A stretch of DNA of 64,000 nucleotides from JANNVK01 sp031414415 (GTDB lineage: Bacteria; Acidobacteriota; Blastocatellia; Pyrinomonadales; Pyrinomonadaceae). Each line of letters opens with the position of its first letter. Position 1 is the first letter of the stretch. Location of the stretch: NCBI GenBank assembly GCA_031414415.1, contig JANNVK010000107.1, forward strand, positions 1-64,000, in the 5' to 3' direction. Below the pieces are notes generated by a model that was not told where the DNA came from, searched no databases, and was given only the letters and a program-made list of their open reading frames with translations. The position numbers and the translations under genes were made by a program. Positions 24,269 to 32,588 of the stretch are shown here, in pieces.

Positions 24269-25057
24269 ATGTTTAGAAAAATTTTTGTTCAGTTTGTATT
24301 TATTTTTGCATTATCTATTTTTGTATTCTCGCAACAACGACTCATTATGGTTGGCGGCGGTGACCGAACTCCTGATATTTTAGCAAAAATTATTACTCTT
24401 AGCGGCAATGAAAAAGGAAAACTTCTTGTTATCACTTGGGCAAGTGGCGTTCCGCAAGAAAGTTTTGATGCTTTTAAGGAAGATATAGAAAAAGTTTCAA
24501 AAATTACATTGATTAAATCTCCATTTCGTCCACTTGATGAGCAAGGCAAAATCCAATTTTTACAACAACTTAAAGATGCAACAGGTATTTTTTTTACTGG
24601 CGGTGACCAAACTCGCGTGATGGAAGTTTTGAAAGATAAGTTGATTCTCAAAGTGTTAATTGATAAATATAATTCAGGAACGCTTTTTTCTGGGTCAAGT
24701 GCTGGAACTGCGATAATGTCGGAAAAAATGATTACCGGCGAAGGCGATTTTAAAGTGATTGATGGAGATAAAGTTGAAGTTAACCCCGGACTTGGTTTAT
24801 TGACTGAAGCAATAGTTGACCAACATTTTATTGTTCGCCAACGTCAAAATCGCTTGATGGGTTTAATCTGGAAATATCCCAATTTACTCGGAATTGGCAT
24901 CGATGAAGACACGGCATTGTTTGTGAAAGATAATCGTTACAGTGAAGTTTTAGGCTCGAGTAAAGTGATGTTTTTTGATGCAAAAAAAGAACCGATGAAA
25001 GTTATGTTGCTCAAATCCGGCGACAAATTTGATTTAAAAAAACGGAAGAAAATATGA
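24269..25057 (+). CDS. Exported cyanophycinase-like serine peptidase (family S51)
   Basis: This 262-residue protein has a signal peptide (about residues 1-21). It has the S51 peptidase landmarks: GGGDRTPDIL near 28, FFTGGDQTRVM near 111, nucleophile elbow FSGSSAGTAIMSEKM near 140 (Ser in Gly-Ser-Ser-Ala-Gly), then DQHFIVRQRQNRLM near 188 and GIGIDEDTALFV near 210. Cyanophycinases split beta-Asp-Arg dipeptides from cyanophycin, while other S51 members cleave Asp-X or isoaspartyl peptides. The exported location suggests scavenging from outside. It overlaps the SDR gene by an ATGA junction. Confidence 0.85.
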   Translation: MFRKIFVQFVFIFALSIFVFSQQRLIMVGGGDRTPDILAKIITLSGNEKGKLLVITWASGVPQESFDAFKEDIEKVSKITLIKSPFRPLDEQGKIQFLQQLKDATGIFFTGGDQTRVMEVLKDKLILKVLIDKYNSGTLFSGSSAGTAIMSEKMITGEGDFKVIDGDKVEVNPGLGLLTEAIVDQHFIVRQRQNRLMGLIWKYPNLLGIGIDEDTALFVKDNRYSEVLGSSKVMFFDAKKEPMKVMLLKSGDKFDLKKRKKI

Positions 25058-25824
25058 AAGATAAAGTTGCAATAATAACGGGAAGCACGGCAGGAATTGG
25101 ACTCGCGATTGCGAAAAGTCTTGCAAAACATGGTGCGAGCGTTGTCATAAATGGAAGAACGCTTGATAAATTAAAACAAGCCGAAAGAGAAATTGAAGAG
25201 CTTGGCGGTAAGGTTTTATCAGTTCAGGCAGATGCTTCTGATGAAGAAAGTATTAAACGAATCGTCAAAGAAACTCTCGAGTATTTTGGAAAAATAGATA
25301 TTCTGGTCAACAACGCGGCGACAACCGGAGTTGGTGTTTCGGTCGCAGAAATGTCTGTCGAAACTTGGGACGAAGTGTTGAATGTTAATCTTCGTGGCGT
25401 GTTTTTATGTTGCAAATCGGTAATTCCGTATCTCGCTGAAGGCAGCAGAATCGTTAATATTGGCGGACTTTCGAGTAAAAATCCATTGCCATTTGGTGTT
25501 GCAGATGCTTGCTCGAAAGCTGGAATTCTCGCATTAACTAGATGTTTAGCTGCCGAACTCGGAACAAAAAATATTACTGTAAATGCAGTAATTCCTGGTT
25601 TACAACCGGAAACCGAAACTGGTCAAGAATTTATTTCGAAGCTCGCAAAAGTTTTTCACACAGACGAGCAAACAGTTATAAACGGCACAATCCAAAAAAC
25701 ACTTTTGAAACGCACCGAAACCGCCGAAGAAGTCGCCGAAACAGTTGCGTTTTTGTGTAGCGAAAATGCAAGTGCAATTACTGGTCAAAATTTGAATGTG
25801 AATTGTGGATTAGCTACTTACTAG
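25054..25824 (+). CDS. Short-chain dehydrogenase/reductase with atypical active site
   Basis: This 256-residue SDR has the NAD(P) loop TGSTAGIGLAIA at 9-20, NNAAT at 86-90 and a classic C-terminal SGQNL-like end (ITGQNLNVNCG). The catalytic YxxxK is replaced: the Lys is kept (K155 in DACSKAG), but the residue four before it is Asp151 instead of Tyr. The Ser normally 13 residues upstream of the Tyr is Gly138 in VNIGGLSS. It may bind a nucleotide without normal oxidoreductase chemistry, or use a shifted mechanism. It starts inside the stop of the cyanophycinase-like gene and its end overlaps the convergent DAHP synthase by 4 bp. Confidence 0.85.
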   Translation: MKDKVAIITGSTAGIGLAIAKSLAKHGASVVINGRTLDKLKQAEREIEELGGKVLSVQADASDEESIKRIVKETLEYFGKIDILVNNAATTGVGVSVAEMSVETWDEVLNVNLRGVFLCCKSVIPYLAEGSRIVNIGGLSSKNPLPFGVADACSKAGILALTRCLAAELGTKNITVNAVIPGLQPETETGQEFISKLAKVFHTDEQTVINGTIQKTLLKRTETAEEVAETVAFLCSENASAITGQNLNVNCGLATY

Positions 25825-26843
25825 GCAAAAACTTCCGCAGGCGACATCACAGCATGAATTGCTTTAATCTGTTTTACCATTTCTAAATATTGTTCTGGCA
25901 AAAGTGCTTGCGAACCATCAGACCACGCGAGTTCAGGTTTTGGATGAATTTCGACCAAAATTCCGTCCGCTCCGACGGCGACTCCGGCTCTCGCAAGTGC
26001 AGTAACCATATAGGTTTTGCCAGCTGCATGCGATGGATCAATGATAATTGGAAGATGTGAAAGTTTGCGAACTGCGGGAACAATCGCGACATCCAAAGTG
26101 TTCCTCGCGTGATCGGAAAATGTACGAACACCACGTTCGCATAAGATCACATTATAATTTCCTTCAGACATTATATACTCTGCGGCAAGCAAAAATTCTT
26201 CGAGAGTTGCACTCATTCCACGTTTCAATAAAACAGGAAGTGGCGAGCGTCCAACTCTTTTTAACAACGAATAATTCTGCATATTCCGCGTTCCGAGTTG
26301 GATAACATCAGCGTATTTTTCGACTAAATCTACGCCGCGTTCGTCCATCGCTTCGGTGACAATTTTGAGGTCAAATCTGTCTCGAACTTCAGCTAAAATT
26401 TTCAATGCCGGTTCGCCCATTCCTTGAAAAGCATAAGGCGAAGTTCGCGGTTTAAATGCTCCGCCACGAAAAAATTTTGAACCGCTGGCTTTAACAACTT
26501 CTGCGACTGTAAACGCCTGTTCGTGTGATTCTACTGAGCAAACACCGGAAATTATTGTCAATTCATCACCACCAATCTCAGCCTCACCAATTTTGATGAT
26601 GCTTTTTTCGGGACGAATGTCGTTTGAAACTAATTTATAAGGTTTTGTGACGCGAATTGCTTCGGCAACGCCTGATAGATTTTCAAAATGTGCGGTGTCA
26701 ACTGCACCTTGGTTTCCCGTGATTCCAATCGCCGTTCGCGATGCTCCGGGCATTGTATGTGGTTTAAAACCAAGACTTTCGATAACTTCTAGAACGTTCT
26801 CAACATCATATTGAGTCGCGTCAGACTTCATTACAATTAACAT
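25821..26843 (-). CDS. aroF: 3-deoxy-7-phosphoheptulonate (DAHP) synthase
   Basis: This 340-residue protein is a type I-beta DAHP synthase, which condenses phosphoenolpyruvate and erythrose 4-phosphate to open the shikimate pathway. Residues 1-70 form a ferredoxin-like regulatory domain (MLIVMKSDATQYDVENVLEVIESLG). The TIM-barrel core shows ISGVCSVESHEQA near 100, FFRGGAFKPRTSPYAFQGMGEP near 130, LQLGTRNMQNYSLLK near 190 and PIIIDPSHAAGKTYMV near 280. These supply metal and substrate residues (Cys in the GVCSVE segment, His in PSHAAG). Related genes for the pathway are not nearby. It is followed downstream by nothing on its strand except the convergent SDR. Confidence 0.93.
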   Translation of the reverse strand: MLIVMKSDATQYDVENVLEVIESLGFKPHTMPGASRTAIGITGNQGAVDTAHFENLSGVAEAIRVTKPYKLVSNDIRPEKSIIKIGEAEIGGDELTIISGVCSVESHEQAFTVAEVVKASGSKFFRGGAFKPRTSPYAFQGMGEPALKILAEVRDRFDLKIVTEAMDERGVDLVEKYADVIQLGTRNMQNYSLLKRVGRSPLPVLLKRGMSATLEEFLLAAEYIMSEGNYNVILCERGVRTFSDHARNTLDVAIVPAVRKLSHLPIIIDPSHAAGKTYMVTALARAGVAVGADGILVEIHPKPELAWSDGSQALLPEQYLEMVKQIKAIHAVMSPAEVFA

Positions 26844-26866
26844 AAATAAATAAAAAACTTCTTAAT

Positions 26867-27388
26867 TTAAACTTCATTTGCAAGCGATTTTGTCTTGCCC
26901 CAACCAAAAACTAAACTCGAAACCGGAAAAAGCCAATGATTTGAAACCATTTCACGAAGAATTTGCTCGTGAAGAATTTCCGTCTCTTTCATAGCAAAAA
27001 AACACGGCATAAATTCTTTTAAGCCAATGATTTTCGCTAACTCGAACGCTTCCTGATATTCTTCTACGTTGTTTCTTTCCAATATTCCGGCGAAAAATAA
27101 GGCGAAAAATCTGCGACAAAAATAACATCCGAAAGAAATAACAGTTCCAATAGTGAGAAATACAAATTCACGTAAAACTCGAGGTTTTGCTTGGAGTTTG
27201 ACCAGAATTTCTCGAAGTTCATCACGATGCCGCCATTCGTCAATTTCAATCTGCTTTATTGTTGCAATTTCCTCAGCATTTTTCAAAATACGCCAATTTC
27301 TGCTATATGCAATCGCCGCTGCACGTTCGCCTGCGTGAGCATTTTGCAAGAGGTGAATTAATTTTTTTCGTGCGATTTCACTTTCCAT
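26867..27388 (-). CDS. Ferritin-like di-iron protein, COQ7-like
   Basis: This 173-residue helical protein has two di-iron half-sites: HAGERAAAIAY near residues 18-28 with EIDEWRHRDEL near 48-58, and EEYQEAFELA near 107 with KETEILHEQIL near 133. This order of Glu and ExxH motifs is that of ferritin-like carboxylate oxygenases, especially the COQ7 (demethoxyubiquinone hydroxylase) group. A hydrophobic stretch between residues 74 and 103 could dip into the membrane. A quinone-modifying role is a fair guess, but no quinone genes adjoin it. It sits 6 bp after argS and before the DAHP synthase gene on the same strand, so it is likely part of that operon. Confidence 0.7.
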   Translation of the reverse strand: MESEIARKKLIHLLQNAHAGERAAAIAYSRNWRILKNAEEIATIKQIEIDEWRHRDELREILVKLQAKPRVLREFVFLTIGTVISFGCYFCRRFFALFFAGILERNNVEEYQEAFELAKIIGLKEFMPCFFAMKETEILHEQILREMVSNHWLFPVSSLVFGWGKTKSLANEV

Positions 27389-27394
27389 TTTGGG

Positions 27395-29380
27395 CTACAT
27401 TCTTTCCGGAACCTCAATTCCTAAGGTGTTCAACGCTTTAGTTAACTGAATTCGAGTAATATCCGCAACCTTGATTAAGATTGCTTTTTTAACCAAATTC
27501 TCTTCCGCCAAAATCTTATGATTGTGGTAGAAAAGATTAAATGCTTTTGCCAGCGTAAACGTATATTTTGCCAGAATTGCTGGTTCGTTATTCGTTGCTG
27601 CGTTGGCGATAACTTCTTCTAAACGAGCATTTAGTGTAACAAGAGACCAAATTTCATCTTCATTATTCAAAATTTCAGCTGATTCAATGGAATCTGAAAT
27701 CTGGTATTTGGAATCTGAATTATCACCGAGTTTTCGGAAAATCGAATTCGCACGAACTGCCGAGTATTGACAAAAGCAACCTGTTTCGCCTTCAAATGAG
27801 AGTGCTTCATTAAAATCAAAAACGATAATTGTGTTTCGCGTAAATTTTAAAAGAAAATAACGCAACGCACCGACAGCGATAATATGTGCAGTTTTTAGTT
27901 TTTCTTCACTCGACAAATCTGCGTGACGTTTTTCAACTTCGACCAAAGCCTTTGCTTCTAAACGGTTTAGCAAATCATCCGCTTTCACTCCTAAGCCTTT
28001 TCGTCCGCTCATTTCAACAAATGATTTCTGTTTATCTTCATCGCTCAACTTGAATCCAAGTTCTTCAGCCGCTGAAGTAGAAAGTGCGACCATTTCATAG
28101 CTTAAATGAATACTCGCTTCTTCGCCAAGTTGTGGTGCAATTGCCGCAACTCCTTTTCTGACAATCTCTTGCGGATATGATTGACGTGAATCGATCACAT
28201 TGTAAACCTTATTTGCACCGCCAAATTTTGGTGGTTGTGTTTTTAAACTTAAAGGTAAATTTACAGGTTTATCGCACGTTACCCAAACTTTGTAACCTTC
28301 ATAATCGAAAGGTTTGTAAAAGAAATCGAGATCGAGTTGACCGAGCTTCCACATTTGATATGCAATATCTTTGCCTGTGTAAGTCACAATTCCGTTTGAT
28401 TTTACAAGAATTTTATCTGCATCGTGATCTTCATTTCCCGAATGCGAATCGAACGGCATTACCCAACAACCCGCGTTTTTTCCGACACTTTCCAGACGAA
28501 CAACACCGAGTTGTTTCATTTTTTCGAAAGCCGTTGCCCAAAATTGCAGACGCAAAATTTCGGATTCTCTCGGAAGTAAATCGTAGCGAATTCCGAAGCG
28601 TTCCATTGTGTGCAAAATACATTCAACGTTTCGCATCGCCACATATTCAGCGATTTCGGCAACTTCACCTTCACCTAACTCCAATGTGTGCAACGTTTCC
28701 GCACGCTTCTCCTTCAAACTTTCATCTTTTAAATATTCTTGCCCAACTCTCGCATACAAGTCCCAGCAATAAAAATCAAAAGAAATTGTGAGATTCTGAT
28801 CTAGCTTCTTAATATCTTCGAGATTCATTTTTTCGAGATAAATAAAGCCGACGACGACATCCGCAACCTGAACGCCAGTATTATCAATGTAATTTTGAAC
28901 CTCAACTCGCTCTCCATTCGCCCGCAAAATTCGCACAAAAGTATCGCCCAAAACCGAATTTCTGACGTGTCCGATGTGTGCGGCTTTGTTTGGATTTACG
29001 GAAGTGTGTTCGATGCAAGATTTTACGGAATTTTCATCAGCAACCTTTTCGGTCGGCACAAATTCCGACAAGAATTTAGCTCGATTATAAAAAACATTCA
29101 AGTAACCTGCACCCGCAACTTCAACTCTCTCAACATTTACATTAGTCAACAAAGCTGCTTTTAGTTGTTCGGCAATCTCACGTGGATTTCGTTTTTCACC
29201 TGTTTGTTGTTTGATTGCTTTTGCTAATTCGAAGGCGACTGGGAAAGCGAGATCACCAAGTTCAGTCTTTGGTGGAACTTCTGCGGCTGGTTTTTCGAGC
29301 GTCACATCGAAAACAGTTTTTGCTGTTTCGATTACTTTCTCACGAAGTTCGTTTTGAAGTTGTAAAATGTTCATATCCAA
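27395..29380 (-). CDS. argS: Arginyl-tRNA synthetase
   Basis: This 661-residue class I synthetase charges tRNA-Arg. It shows the N-terminal Add1 domain (residues 1-115), the HIGH motif as NPNKAAHIGHVRNSVLGD near residue 128, the KMSK-like loop EMSGRKGLGVKADDLL near residue 460, and a DALR anticodon-binding C-terminus ending LNTLGIEVPERM. It is longer than the common 550-590. Part of the extra length is a 7-bp-period array at 27689-27723 encoding a Ser/Ile/Asp-rich stretch near residue 555. It is the first gene of a minus-strand group with the ferritin-like and DAHP synthase genes. Confidence 0.96.
   Translation of the reverse strand: MDMNILQLQNELREKVIETAKTVFDVTLEKPAAEVPPKTELGDLAFPVAFELAKAIKQQTGEKRNPREIAEQLKAALLTNVNVERVEVAGAGYLNVFYNRAKFLSEFVPTEKVADENSVKSCIEHTSVNPNKAAHIGHVRNSVLGDTFVRILRANGERVEVQNYIDNTGVQVADVVVGFIYLEKMNLEDIKKLDQNLTISFDFYCWDLYARVGQEYLKDESLKEKRAETLHTLELGEGEVAEIAEYVAMRNVECILHTMERFGIRYDLLPRESEILRLQFWATAFEKMKQLGVVRLESVGKNAGCWVMPFDSHSGNEDHDADKILVKSNGIVTYTGKDIAYQMWKLGQLDLDFFYKPFDYEGYKVWVTCDKPVNLPLSLKTQPPKFGGANKVYNVIDSRQSYPQEIVRKGVAAIAPQLGEEASIHLSYEMVALSTSAAEELGFKLSDEDKQKSFVEMSGRKGLGVKADDLLNRLEAKALVEVEKRHADLSSEEKLKTAHIIAVGALRYFLLKFTRNTIIVFDFNEALSFEGETGCFCQYSAVRANSIFRKLGDNSDSKYQISDSIESAEILNNEDEIWSLVTLNARLEEVIANAATNNEPAILAKYTFTLAKAFNLFYHNHKILAEENLVKKAILIKVADITRIQLTKALNTLGIEVPERM
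27689..27723 (-). repeat. 7-bp-period array inside argS
   Basis: Five units on the plus strand (GGAATCT, GAAATCT, GGTATTT, GGAATCT, GAATTAT) lie in frame inside argS and encode a Ser/Asp/Ile-rich segment before the anticodon-binding domain. Confidence 0.6.
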
Positions 29381-29456
29381 AACTTTAGTATAGCGAATTA
29401 GATTGAAAAGTGGAAAACCTTTTGACCAAAGTTGTTTTCAAACCTAAACTTAATTG

Positions 29457-30182
29457 ATGCGTATTTCTGAAAAACTTCGCGATATTTTTAAAAAATCAAC
29501 AAAAGTGTGCGTTTTAACCGGAGCCGGAATTTCGGCAGAATCTGGCGTTCCGACATTTCGCGGAGAGGGAAGTTTAGGCGTTTGGAAAGGAATGCCTTTC
29601 GAAGAAATTTCGTCCGCACGGATGGTGAAAGAAGATTTGGACGCGGTTTGGGAATGGTTTGATTATCGACGCGAAATACTTAAAAGTTGCGAGCCAAATG
29701 AAGGTCATCATTCGCTTTCGCGTTGGGAAAATCGGTTTGCTGAGTTTTTAATTGTTACGCAAAACATTGACGGATTGCATAAAATTGCTGGTTCACAGAG
29801 AATAATTGAACTCCACGGAAATATAAATCGGTCGCGTTGCACAAAATGTAATCTGAAGTATGAAATGGAAGTTGACGAAATTCCGCACGAACCGAAAATC
29901 TGTGATTTATGCGATTCGCCTGTTCGTCCTGATGTAGTTTTATTCGGCGAAATGCTGCCCGAAGGCTATTTCGAATTTGCAACAGAGTTTGCAAGTAATT
30001 GTGAATTGTTTTTTTCAATCGGAACATCTGCAATGGTGCAGCCAGCCGCGAGTTTAACGGAAATCGCAAAGAGAAATGGTGCATATTGTGTTGAAATAAA
30101 TCCTGAAGAAACTCCTGCAAGTTTAATATTTGACGAATGTTTACGCGGAAATTCGGGCGTTATTTTACCGTTATTAGCTTAA
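29457..30182 (+). CDS. cobB: Sir2-family NAD-dependent protein deacylase
   Basis: This 241-residue sirtuin removes acyl groups from lysine using NAD. Visible motifs are GAGISAESGVPTFRG near residues 21-35, TQNIDGLHKIAGS near 100, ELHGN near 118 with the catalytic His, four zinc Cys in CTKCNLKYE and CDLCDSPVRPD, FGEMLPEGYF near 163, and IGTSAMVQPAA near 185. The deacetylase-type FRG and the WFDYRREIL segment (class III-like Tyr/Arg pair) suggest desuccinylase-capable CobB. The ATG at 29457 is chosen over the adjoining TTG. It is followed 8 bp later by larC. Confidence 0.92.
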   Translation: MRISEKLRDIFKKSTKVCVLTGAGISAESGVPTFRGEGSLGVWKGMPFEEISSARMVKEDLDAVWEWFDYRREILKSCEPNEGHHSLSRWENRFAEFLIVTQNIDGLHKIAGSQRIIELHGNINRSRCTKCNLKYEMEVDEIPHEPKICDLCDSPVRPDVVLFGEMLPEGYFEFATEFASNCELFFSIGTSAMVQPAASLTEIAKRNGAYCVEINPEETPASLIFDECLRGNSGVILPLLA

Positions 30183-30190
30183 AATTATTT

Positions 30191-31360
30191 ATGAAAACTC
30201 TTCATTTCGATTGTTTCGCAGGAGCGAGCGGAAATATGATTCTCGGCGGTTTGGTATCTCTCGGAGTTGATAAAAACAAACTTGTTGAGCAGATAAAACT
30301 TTTAAATATTGGAAATTTTGAAATTGAATTTACGACAGTCAACAAATGCGGCATTTCAGCAATTCACGCCAATGTAATAGTTCCTCAAGAGAACACACAC
30401 AGACATTTACATACGATTGTAAAAATTATCGAAGATTCGGGTTTGTCAGACAAAATTAAGGAACGTGCAATTCGGATTTTTACGAAATTAGCAGAAGCCG
30501 AAGCAAAAGTTCACGGAATGGAAATCGAGAAAGTTCATTTTCACGAAGTTGGTGCGATGGATGCGATTATTGATATTGTTGGTGCTTGTATTGGATTTGA
30601 AATGTTGGGAATCGAGCGATTTACTTGTTCGAAGATTCATGTCGGAAGCGGTTTTGTGAATATAGAACACGGAAAATTTCCGATTCCGCCACCAGCCGTT
30701 GTTGAACTTTTGAAAGGCGTTCCAATTTATTCGACTGAGATTATTGGTGAACTTTGCACGCCAACAGGTGCGGCGATAATAGTAATGTTATCAGATAGTT
30801 ACAATAATGAACTTAATGTAACAACTGAGCAAATTGGCTACGGTTCAGGAACTCGAGAATATGATAATTTTCCAAATGTGATTCGATTGATTGTTGGCGA
30901 ATCTGCCCCAAAATTAACTACTGAAAACCTGTGTTTGATTGAAACAAATTTAGATGACACAACTCCGCAAGTTCTCGGTTTTGTGATGGAGAAATCGTTT
31001 GAGTTTGGTGCGTTGGATTGCTGGTTTACGCCGATTCAAATGAAAAAAAATCGTCCGGCAACGATGATTTCTATTCTTTGTGAAGCAGAAAACCGACTAA
31101 AATTAACAGAGCTTTTGTATCTTGAAACCACAACATTAGGTGTGAGAATTCGCGATGTAGAACGTGAAATATTGGAACGCAAAATTGTAATGGTTAAAAC
31201 GCAATTTGGTCACATTGATGTTAAAATCGCTTTTTTAGATGGCAAACAAGTTAATGCAATGCCGGAATTTGAGCAGATGAGGCGAATCGCGAATGAGCAA
31301 AATATTTCGCTTAAAATATTGAAGGAAGAAGTGTTACGAAAATTCAAGGAAATGAATTGA
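30191..31360 (+). CDS. larC: Nickel-pincer cofactor biosynthesis protein LarC
   Basis: This 389-residue protein matches LarC, the CTP-dependent nickel insertase that completes the pincer nucleotide of lactate racemase and related epimerases. It starts MKTLHFDCFAGASGNMILGGL and contains VHFHEVGAMDAIIDIVGA near 120, FPIPPPAVVELLKG near 170, CTPTGAAIIV near 200 and, in the C-terminal half, IETNLDDTTPQVLGFVMEKSFEFGALDCWFTPIQMKKNRP in fragments. In Lactobacillus larC needs a ribosomal frameshift; here it is one continuous frame. The longer upstream frame would overlap cobB, so I start at 30191. larB, larE and a racemase are not in the window. Confidence 0.93.
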   Translation: MKTLHFDCFAGASGNMILGGLVSLGVDKNKLVEQIKLLNIGNFEIEFTTVNKCGISAIHANVIVPQENTHRHLHTIVKIIEDSGLSDKIKERAIRIFTKLAEAEAKVHGMEIEKVHFHEVGAMDAIIDIVGACIGFEMLGIERFTCSKIHVGSGFVNIEHGKFPIPPPAVVELLKGVPIYSTEIIGELCTPTGAAIIVMLSDSYNNELNVTTEQIGYGSGTREYDNFPNVIRLIVGESAPKLTTENLCLIETNLDDTTPQVLGFVMEKSFEFGALDCWFTPIQMKKNRPATMISILCEAENRLKLTELLYLETTTLGVRIRDVEREILERKIVMVKTQFGHIDVKIAFLDGKQVNAMPEFEQMRRIANEQNISLKILKEEVLRKFKEMN

Positions 31361-31361
31361 A

Positions 31362-31687
31362 ATGAAATTTAGTTTTTTAGAAAGACCTCAGTTTACAAAA
31401 AAGCTCATAGATTATGTTGACCAAGATGATTATTTCGAGTTACAAGATTTTCTGTTAGAGCGTCCAGATTGGGGAGATGTAATTCCGCGTTTGTCGTATC
31501 CAGTTCGAAAAATTCGCTGGAAGATAAAAGGGATTGGAAAACGTGGAGGAGCCAGAATTGTTTATTTTCTAGCAAAAAGCGATAGTTAAATTATATTTCT
31601 AGACATTTGGAAAAAAATGAAAAAGAAGATTTAGAAAAGAATGAGTATGAAAGTTTGTGTAATTTTTTGAAGGAGATTGGTTTATGA
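31362..31687 (+). pseudogene. Decayed RelE/HigB-type toxin gene
   Basis: The intact first 75 codons encode a RelE/HigB-like toxin core: RPQFTKKLIDYVDQDDYFELQDFLLERPDWGDVIP, then KIRWKIKGIGKRGGARIVYFLAKSDS (quoted as segments). A TAA then stops the frame. The family's tail is still readable beyond it: in frame after the stop come Ile-Ile-Phe-Leu-Asp-Ile-Trp. After a one-base slip in a run of seven A, the tail continues KNEKEDLEKNEYESL and CNFLKEIGL with a TGA at 31685-31687. That TGA overlaps the ATG of the next gene. So there is one nonsense change and one frameshift. Confidence 0.75.
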
Positions 31688-31983
31688 TTAGCGATTTATT
31701 AAAGAAAAGAATTAAAAATCAAGGTGGACGTGTTTTTGAAAGAGATTTTTTAAAAACAAAAAATTCACCTGAAAAAGCCTTTGCTATTTGCGTTGAAATA
31801 GACGATGAAGATTCTCTTGAAAGATTAAAAGTTTATGAAGTCTCGCTTTCAAAAACTGATTACGTTGGGGTAATCGGCAAGCACGGAGAAAAATTAGTTT
31901 ATCCTGCAAAGTGTTTTATTTATTTGGATTTAACGCCTAAAATATCGCAACTTTTGGAACAAACTGTTGCTTTATCTTCATAA
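31684..31983 (+). CDS. Small hypothetical protein downstream of the decayed toxin
   Basis: This 99-residue soluble protein with GAAGGAGA ribosome site begins MISDLLKKRIKNQGG. It has a mixed strand/helix pattern (AFAICVEIDDEDSLERLKVYEVSLSKTDYVGVI in parts). It has no HTH signature, so it does not look like the XRE-type antitoxin expected behind HigB. However, its ATG overlaps the ancestral stop of the toxin gene, a spacing typical of toxin-antitoxin pairs. It may be an unrecognised antitoxin or simply the next gene. folE follows 15 bp later. Confidence 0.6.
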   Translation: MISDLLKKRIKNQGGRVFERDFLKTKNSPEKAFAICVEIDDEDSLERLKVYEVSLSKTDYVGVIGKHGEKLVYPAKCFIYLDLTPKISQLLEQTVALSS

Positions 31984-31998
31984 GAAACTGAGGAATTT

Positions 31999-32568
31999 GT
32001 GGAAAAAAAAGTAAATCTTGAAAAAATCGAGCAAGGCATTCGTCTTGTGCTTGAAGGAATGGGCGAGAACGCAGATCGCGAGGGTTTGAAAGAAACTCCG
32101 CGACGTGTTGCGGAATTTTATCGCGAACTTACAGAAGGAATGTGGGAAGACGCAAGTGAACATATCAAAGCACTTCCGGGCGATTCGCATGACGAAATGG
32201 TGATTGTCAAAGACATTTCATTTTCGTCGATCTGCGAACATCATCTTGCTCCATTCACTGGAAAATGTCATATCGCATATATTCCGAACGGCGGAAGAAT
32301 CGTTGGTTTGTCGAAACTTGCGAGAATTACAGAAGTTTTTGCGAAGCGTTTACAGGTTCAAGAACGCCTTACTCAGCAAATTGCCGATACGATTTTTGAC
32401 AACCTCAAACCGCTTGGAGTGATGGTTGTGATGGAAGCTGAACATACGTGTATGACGATGCGAGGCGTAAAAAAGTCGGGTTCGAAAACAATAACTTCAG
32501 CAGTTTTAGGCGGTTTTCGCAAAGATCCGCGAACTCGTGCAGAAGCAATGAGCTTAATTAAAGGATGA
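31999..32568 (+). CDS. folE: GTP cyclohydrolase I
   Basis: This 189-residue protein converts GTP to dihydroneopterin triphosphate, the first step of folate (and queuosine or biopterin) synthesis. Motifs include KETPRRVAEFYREL near residue 30, SICEHHLAPFTGKCHIAYIPN near 74-94 with the zinc Cys and His residues, GLSKLARI near 100, and EAEHTCMTMRGVKKSGS near 145. It starts with GTG at 31999 behind TGAGGA. The stop codon lies in a 7-bp-period AAGGATG array that also provides the ribosome site and start of the next gene. Confidence 0.95.
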   Translation: MEKKVNLEKIEQGIRLVLEGMGENADREGLKETPRRVAEFYRELTEGMWEDASEHIKALPGDSHDEMVIVKDISFSSICEHHLAPFTGKCHIAYIPNGGRIVGLSKLARITEVFAKRLQVQERLTQQIADTIFDNLKPLGVMVVMEAEHTCMTMRGVKKSGSKTITSAVLGGFRKDPRTRAEAMSLIKG

Positions 32569-32588
32569 AGGATGAGGAAAGAAGGATG
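32561..32588 (+). repeat. 7-bp-period AAGGATG array across the folE-peptidase junction
   Basis: Units AAGGATG, AAGGATG, AGGAAAG, AAGGATG contain the folE stop (TGA 32566-32568), a GAAAGAAGG ribosome site and the ATG at 32586 of the M28 peptidase. Confidence 0.6.

Noticed and set aside
30137..30190. Upstream start for LarC overlapping the sirtuin gene
   Set aside because: The extra 18 residues do not match the family, whose N-terminus begins at 30191.
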